Shown here: one piece after another, positions 60,533 through 64,000 of the stretch | Layout: each line of letters opens with the position of its first letter | How positions within the stretch are numbered: position 1 is the stretch's first letter | Origin: Cystobacter fuscus | GTDB lineage: Bacteria; Myxococcota; Myxococcia; Myxococcales; Myxococcaceae | Direction of reading: 5' to 3' | Length of the DNA: 64,000 nt | Assembly: GCF_002305875.1 (NCBI RefSeq) | Contig: NZ_CP022098.1 | Coordinates: 8,742,001-8,806,000 of the forward strand | The notes under the pieces: model-generated | What the model was told of the DNA's origin: nothing | Databases searched by the model: none | Seen by the model: only the letters and a program-made list of their open reading frames with translations | Translations under genes and position numbers: made by a program

Positions 60533-62328
60533 GCCCCCTCCCGATCCGCCACGCGGAAGCGCTGCACGGTGGCCTTCAAGTCGCGCGCGAGCGCGGACAG
60601 GTCCGTGTTGGCGGCCACCATCTGCTGGGTGGCCTCGGCGTTCTCCTCCGTCACGCGCAGGATGTCGCCCATGGCGGCGGCGAGCTGATCCGTGCCCGTC
60701 TGCTGCTGCTGGGTGGCGAGCGAGATGGAGCGCACGGCGTGGGACGTCTGCCGCGCCAGCTCGAGGATGAGGCCCAGGCTCGTGTCCACCTGCGCCGCCA
60801 GCGACGCGCCCCGCTCCGTCGTCTTCAGCCCCGCCTCGGTGGCCATCACCGCGGCCTGGGTGGCGTCGCGGATTTCATCGATGAGCCGCTCGATGGCCAG
60901 GGTGGAGGACAGCACGTTCTCCGCCAGCCGGCGCATCTCCGCCGCCACGAGCGAGAAGCCCCGGCCGGGCTCGCCCGCCTTGGTGCCCTCCAGCTCGGCG
61001 TTGAGCGCGAGCAGGTCCGACTTGTCGGCGATCTCGTTGATGAACTCGACCACCTTGCCAATCTGCTGCACCCGCTTGTTGAGCCGCACCACGGCGTCGG
61101 CGATGGCCTGGTTGTCGCCCTTCATGCGGTGCATGGCGGCGAGGAAGGCCGCCGCGCTGCGCTGCCCGCTCTGCGCCGCCCCGAAGGTCGTCTCCGCCAT
61201 GGCGGACACCGACTCGGCGTTGACGGCGATCTGCTGCGCCGAGCGCGCCAGCTCCTCGGTGGTGGCGCGCGTCTCGTTGAGCGACACGGCCTGCTCGCCC
61301 GCGCCGGACTCCTGATCCGCGGACGTCGCCACCAGTTGCTCGGTGGTGGAGGAGATCTGAAGCCCCGCGCGCTGCAATTGCACGAGCGCCTGGGCGAGCT
61401 GCGCCTGCATGCGGGTGAAGGCGGCGGACACGGCCCACACCTCGTCCTCGGCGGGGATGAAGCGGGGGGTGCGCACCTCGCCCTGGGCGATGCGCGTGGC
61501 ATCCTCCGACAGGGCACGCAGCGGCTCGGCGAGCGCCGTGCCCGCCACGTACGCCGTGCCCAGCACCAGCACCACCACCAACCCGGCGAGCAGCCCCAGC
61601 GGCAGGCCCGTGGCCCGGCGCGCCTGATGCACCACGCGCTGTTGCTGCTGGGGATCCCTCGTCTGGAGGATCTGATCGAAGGTGTCCATGGTGCGGCTGA
61701 CCGACACGTCGAGGATGAAGACGGACGGACAGAGCACCGCCACGGCGGTGAACAACACCAGGCGCCTGCGCAGCCGCAACCGCTCGGCGGGCAGGGCCGA
61801 GATGACCTCCTGCGGCGACAAGCCCTTGTCCGCGATGAGCACGGCGGCCCGGCGGCTGCGGCGCACCACCAGCAGATAGACGAGCATGGAGGACAGCGGC
61901 CCGAGCGACACCCCCACCAGGCCGATGCGCACGCCCACCATCCAGTGCACTCCGGCCAGCGAGGTGTAGGTCGCCGCCAGCAGCAGCGTGCCCCCCAACC
62001 ACCCCTGGAGGGTGAACCAGAAGGAGCGCCCGGGAACGCGGCGGACCTCCTGCAACGCCCGGCGCAGGTTGTCCGGGCTCGGAGGCAGCCGTCCCTGCTC
62101 CAGCGCCCACAGCACCCGCAGCGCGTGCCGCTCCTGGGCGGAGCTCAGCAGGACGTTCATCGTCATCACCGCCCCCACCAACCCGAGGAACAACCCCAGG
62201 CCCTCGCGGGGCAGCGAGTGCGTGACGTACCCGTACAGCAACGACAACAACAGGCCCAGCACCCCGCCCCACCAGGACGGCCGCAGGGTCCACGCCGACA
62301 GCCCCTTGAGATCCTTCGGCACCCTCAC
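60529..62328 (-). CDS. Methyl-accepting chemotaxis protein B (six-helix type)
   Basis: 599 residues, same layout as the downstream receptor: several membrane helices in the first 260 residues, HAMP (LAEPLRALSEDATRIAQGE), then signalling helices with EFINEIADKSDLLALNAELEGT (in parts). The signalling halves of the two receptors are highly similar, the membrane halves less so, indicating tandem duplication followed by sensor divergence. GTG 62328 follows GGGGAGG and overlaps the CheW-like stop (GTGA); the longer open frame upstream belongs to other genes. No C-terminal CheR-tethering pentapeptide is present. Confidence 0.92.
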   Translation of the reverse strand: MRVPKDLKGLSAWTLRPSWWGGVLGLLLSLLYGYVTHSLPREGLGLFLGLVGAVMTMNVLLSSAQERHALRVLWALEQGRLPPSPDNLRRALQEVRRVPGRSFWFTLQGWLGGTLLLAATYTSLAGVHWMVGVRIGLVGVSLGPLSSMLVYLLVVRRSRRAAVLIADKGLSPQEVISALPAERLRLRRRLVLFTAVAVLCPSVFILDVSVSRTMDTFDQILQTRDPQQQQRVVHQARRATGLPLGLLAGLVVVLVLGTAYVAGTALAEPLRALSEDATRIAQGEVRTPRFIPAEDEVWAVSAAFTRMQAQLAQALVQLQRAGLQISSTTEQLVATSADQESGAGEQAVSLNETRATTEELARSAQQIAVNAESVSAMAETTFGAAQSGQRSAAAFLAAMHRMKGDNQAIADAVVRLNKRVQQIGKVVEFINEIADKSDLLALNAELEGTKAGEPGRGFSLVAAEMRRLAENVLSSTLAIERLIDEIRDATQAAVMATEAGLKTTERGASLAAQVDTSLGLILELARQTSHAVRSISLATQQQQTGTDQLAAAMGDILRVTEENAEATQQMVAANTDLSALARDLKATVQRFRVADREGA

Positions 62329-62696
62329 GCGGCCTCCCCGGGCGCCAGGAAACGGCCGAAGTCCACCAGCGACATCACCGGCCACAACATGCCACGCACC
62401 TGGATGAAGCCCCTCAAGCTGCCCCCCGCCACGCGCACGAGCAGGGCCGGCGCGGGCAGGACCGCGAAGGGCTCGGCGTCGATCTCCAGCGCACTCACCC
62501 CCACCGCCTCGCCCGAGGCGGCCACGAGGATGCGCCCGGAGATGCACTCCTCCGCGAACGCCGCGCAGGCCGAGCCCGCCCAGCCCCCGAACGTCTCGGG
62601 AGACTCGATGGAGGCCACTTCATGCGCGGCGAACGCCACGCGGCCCTCGCCCGCACGGCACAGGAGCGTGCCGGAGATACGGCTGTCCGTCCGCAT
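62325..62696 (-). CDS. CheW-like protein, short divergent copy
   Basis: 123 residues. GRVAFAAHEVASIESP and GFIQVRGMLWPVMSLVDFGRFL (in parts) keep the CheW core, but the protein is about 20 residues shorter than the neighbouring CheW. It should help dock the CheA hybrid to the receptors or modulate that contact. ATG 62696 has GGGAGG upstream, lying inside the end of the preceding cheW gene; three bases separate the genes. Its stop overlaps the MCP start. Confidence 0.83.
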   Translation of the reverse strand: MRTDSRISGTLLCRAGEGRVAFAAHEVASIESPETFGGWAGSACAAFAEECISGRILVAASGEAVGVSALEIDAEPFAVLPAPALLVRVAGGSLRGFIQVRGMLWPVMSLVDFGRFLAPGEAA

Positions 62697-62699
62697 CGC

Positions 62700-63134
62700 T
62701 CAGCCTCCCTGGCTGAGGTGGTCGAACAGTCCCTCGGGGTCGATGACCGCCACGTCGCGCTGCGCGCTGCGGGCCGGGCCACGCAGGTGCAGGTGCACCC
62801 CGTTGGCGCCCAGCGGCTCCAGGCGTCCATCCACCTGGGACACGCCCGCCACGCGGCTGGCCGTCAACGCCAGGGTGCCGCGCGTCAGCCGCACCAGCAC
62901 CGCGCGACGCGTGGGCTCGCGCTCCCCGGAAACCAACATGCTGATGTCCACCACGGGGATGACCTCCCCACGGTGGGCGAAAACGCCCAGCAGATGCCCG
63001 GCGGCACCGGGCACCCGCGTCAGCTCCGGAAAGCTGACCACTTCCGCCGCGCACTCGGCGGGCACGGCATACCAACTGCCGCCGCAGGCGAAGACGAGGT
63101 AGGACTGCCGTGTCTCGGTCTCGATCGAGGCCAT
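62700..63134 (-). CDS. cheW: CheW coupling protein
   Basis: 144 residues. YLVFACGGSWYAVPAECAAEVV and LLGVFAHRGEVIPVVDISMLV (each in parts) are CheW blocks. Couples receptors to CheA. Twenty-seven bases downstream of the OmpA-type lipoprotein gene and three bases before the second CheW-like gene. Confidence 0.92.
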   Translation of the reverse strand: MASIETETRQSYLVFACGGSWYAVPAECAAEVVSFPELTRVPGAAGHLLGVFAHRGEVIPVVDISMLVSGEREPTRRAVLVRLTRGTLALTASRVAGVSQVDGRLEPLGANGVHLHLRGPARSAQRDVAVIDPEGLFDHLSQGG

Positions 63135-63161
63135 TCGCGCGCAGCCTACCTCAAAAGAGGG

Positions 63162-63920
63162 CTAGCGAACGAACTCGACGCGACGGTTGGCCGCCCAGGC
63201 CTCTTCCGTGGCCCCCTGCTCGGCCGGCCGGTTCTCCCCGTAGCCCACCGCCTTGAGGCGGTTGGCCGGGACCCCGAGGTCCAGCAGGTACTTGCGCACC
63301 GAGGCGGCGCGCTTGTTGGACAGCTGGAGGTTGTACTCCTCCGTGCCACGCTCGTCCGCATGCCCGGCGAGCTCGATCCGGCCCGAGCCCGCGTCCTTGA
63401 TGCACTGGGCCAGCTCGCTCAGACGGCCCTGGGCGTCGGCGGGCAGGGTGTACTCGTTGAAGCCGAAGCGGATCGGCTCCCAGTTGCACTGGCCCTGGGG
63501 GGCCGAGGCGGCCACGCACTTGTTCTGCTGGCACTCCTGGCCATCACCGCAGTCCGTGCTGGAGTTGCAGGCGCCGGGCGGCAGCGCGCAGCGGCCCTTC
63601 TGGCACTCCTGGGCTCCGGGGCAGTCGGCCTTGGCGGTGCACTGCGGCGCGGCGCACTTGCCACCCTCGCAGATCTGCCCGCCCGTGCACTGCTCGTCAC
63701 GCGAGCACTCGGGCGCCTTGGGCACGCACTTGTTCCCCTGGCACGCGAAGCCCTCCTTGCAGTTGGCGTCGGTGGAGCACTCCTGGCACGTGCCGTTGAC
63801 GCAAACCTCGCCCTTCTCCTGGCAGGTCTCGTCGCTCTTGCAGTTGGGGTAGGTCGGCGGGCAGCCGGTGAGTACGGCCACGGCGAGGGCGAGCCCCGCG
63901 ACCATCGAGATCCGACGCAT
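63162..63920 (-). CDS. Cysteine-rich OmpA-family lipoprotein, CrdB-like
   Basis: 252 residues. The signal peptide ends in the lipobox VLTGC (C20). Residues about 20-135 contain five repeats of the Dickkopf-like pattern C-x-D-x-x-C-x-x-G-x-x-C-x-x-G-x-C, probably all disulfide-bonded. The C-terminal 105 residues are an OmpA peptidoglycan-binding domain (AGHADERGTEEYN, NRRVEF). First gene of the chemosensory operon, the position held by crdB in the M. xanthus che3 cluster. With receptors lacking large periplasmic domains, it could be the envelope sensor that feeds them. ATG 63920 has GGAGG four bases upstream; a longer start adds 13 residues without support. Confidence 0.88.
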   Translation of the reverse strand: MRRISMVAGLALAVAVLTGCPPTYPNCKSDETCQEKGEVCVNGTCQECSTDANCKEGFACQGNKCVPKAPECSRDEQCTGGQICEGGKCAAPQCTAKADCPGAQECQKGRCALPPGACNSSTDCGDGQECQQNKCVAASAPQGQCNWEPIRFGFNEYTLPADAQGRLSELAQCIKDAGSGRIELAGHADERGTEEYNLQLSNKRAASVRKYLLDLGVPANRLKAVGYGENRPAEQGATEEAWAANRRVEFVR

Positions 63921-63967
63921 TGATCCTCCAAAAAATGATGTCATCCAGCGGATGGGCAACGCGCTCG

Positions 63968-63997
63968 CCTCTAGCCCGCCCTGGAACGCCGAGTCAA
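63968..63997 (-). promoter_or_regulatory. Weak sigma-70-like promoter candidate for the chemosensory operon
   Basis: TTGACT (63997-63992, minus strand) and TAGAGG (63973-63968) are 18 bases apart, about 50 bases before the lipoprotein start codon. The -35 match is good, the -10 match poor. In M. xanthus che3 a CrdA-type regulator gene is divergent here; it would lie beyond the window end. Confidence 0.3.
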
Positions 63998-64000
63998 AGC

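Overview
The window is GC-rich, densely coded DNA from a fruiting myxobacterium, most likely the Cystobacter/Archangium side of Myxococcales. This is inferred from the Che3/Crd-like chemosensory operon, the lipoprotein toxin/Imm52 pairs, the DUF2169/DUF4150/DUF6484 secretion genes, the many-domain orphan histidine kinases and the frequent GTG/TTG starts and 4-base stop/start overlaps. No database search was possible, so family names rest on motif recognition.

Layout. 1-3846: a FadN-like beta-oxidation enzyme cut by the window edge, and an M1 aminopeptidase. 3847-5259: a gene-free stretch with a 30-base poly-C run, then a cysteine-rich lipoprotein and a small unknown protein. 5373-11330: a secreted GH16 glucanase, a Cache/HAMP/PAS/GAF kinase, a membrane phosphoesterase and a GFA-family protein. 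11665-20838: a low-GC nuclease/SEC-C protein, then type VI secretion accessory and cargo genes (DUF2169, PAAR-like DUF4150, DUF6484, AHH nuclease, Imm11, Imm49, and a HEAT-like protein fused to a ketosynthase-like domain without its catalytic cysteine). 20950-31411: large catalase, phospholipase C-like protein, an exported VRR-NUC-type nuclease with its DUF3396 immunity partner, a chalcone isomerase-like protein, a soluble hybrid kinase and MsrB.

31416-39750: a solitary DNA methyltransferase diverges from a five-gene, fully overlapping operon (SWIM zinc finger, DUF5691, MoxR ATPase, DUF5682, VWA). This operon is the best candidate for a poorly described multi-protein system. 39767-49308: two Tox-REase-5/Imm52 pairs flank a nucleoside-type ABC importer. 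The second toxin has lost its 5' end where a 1549-bp IS701-like element and an abutting 141-bp MITE-like element lie.

51332-53686: ribosomal protein L31, then a YbgF-like lipoprotein overlapping a UshA-like gene with one in-frame TGA. That TGA is followed by a perfect hairpin with a GGTCTG loop at the spacing of the E. coli fdhF SECIS, so the gene very probably encodes a selenoprotein that ordinary gene callers would split. 53765-63920: a chemosensory operon (OmpA-type lipoprotein, two CheW, two tandem MCPs, CheA-CheY, CheB, CheR) resembling M. xanthus che3.

The recurring theme is contact-dependent conflict (three to five toxin or effector loci with immunity genes) beside complex signalling, as expected of a social predator.
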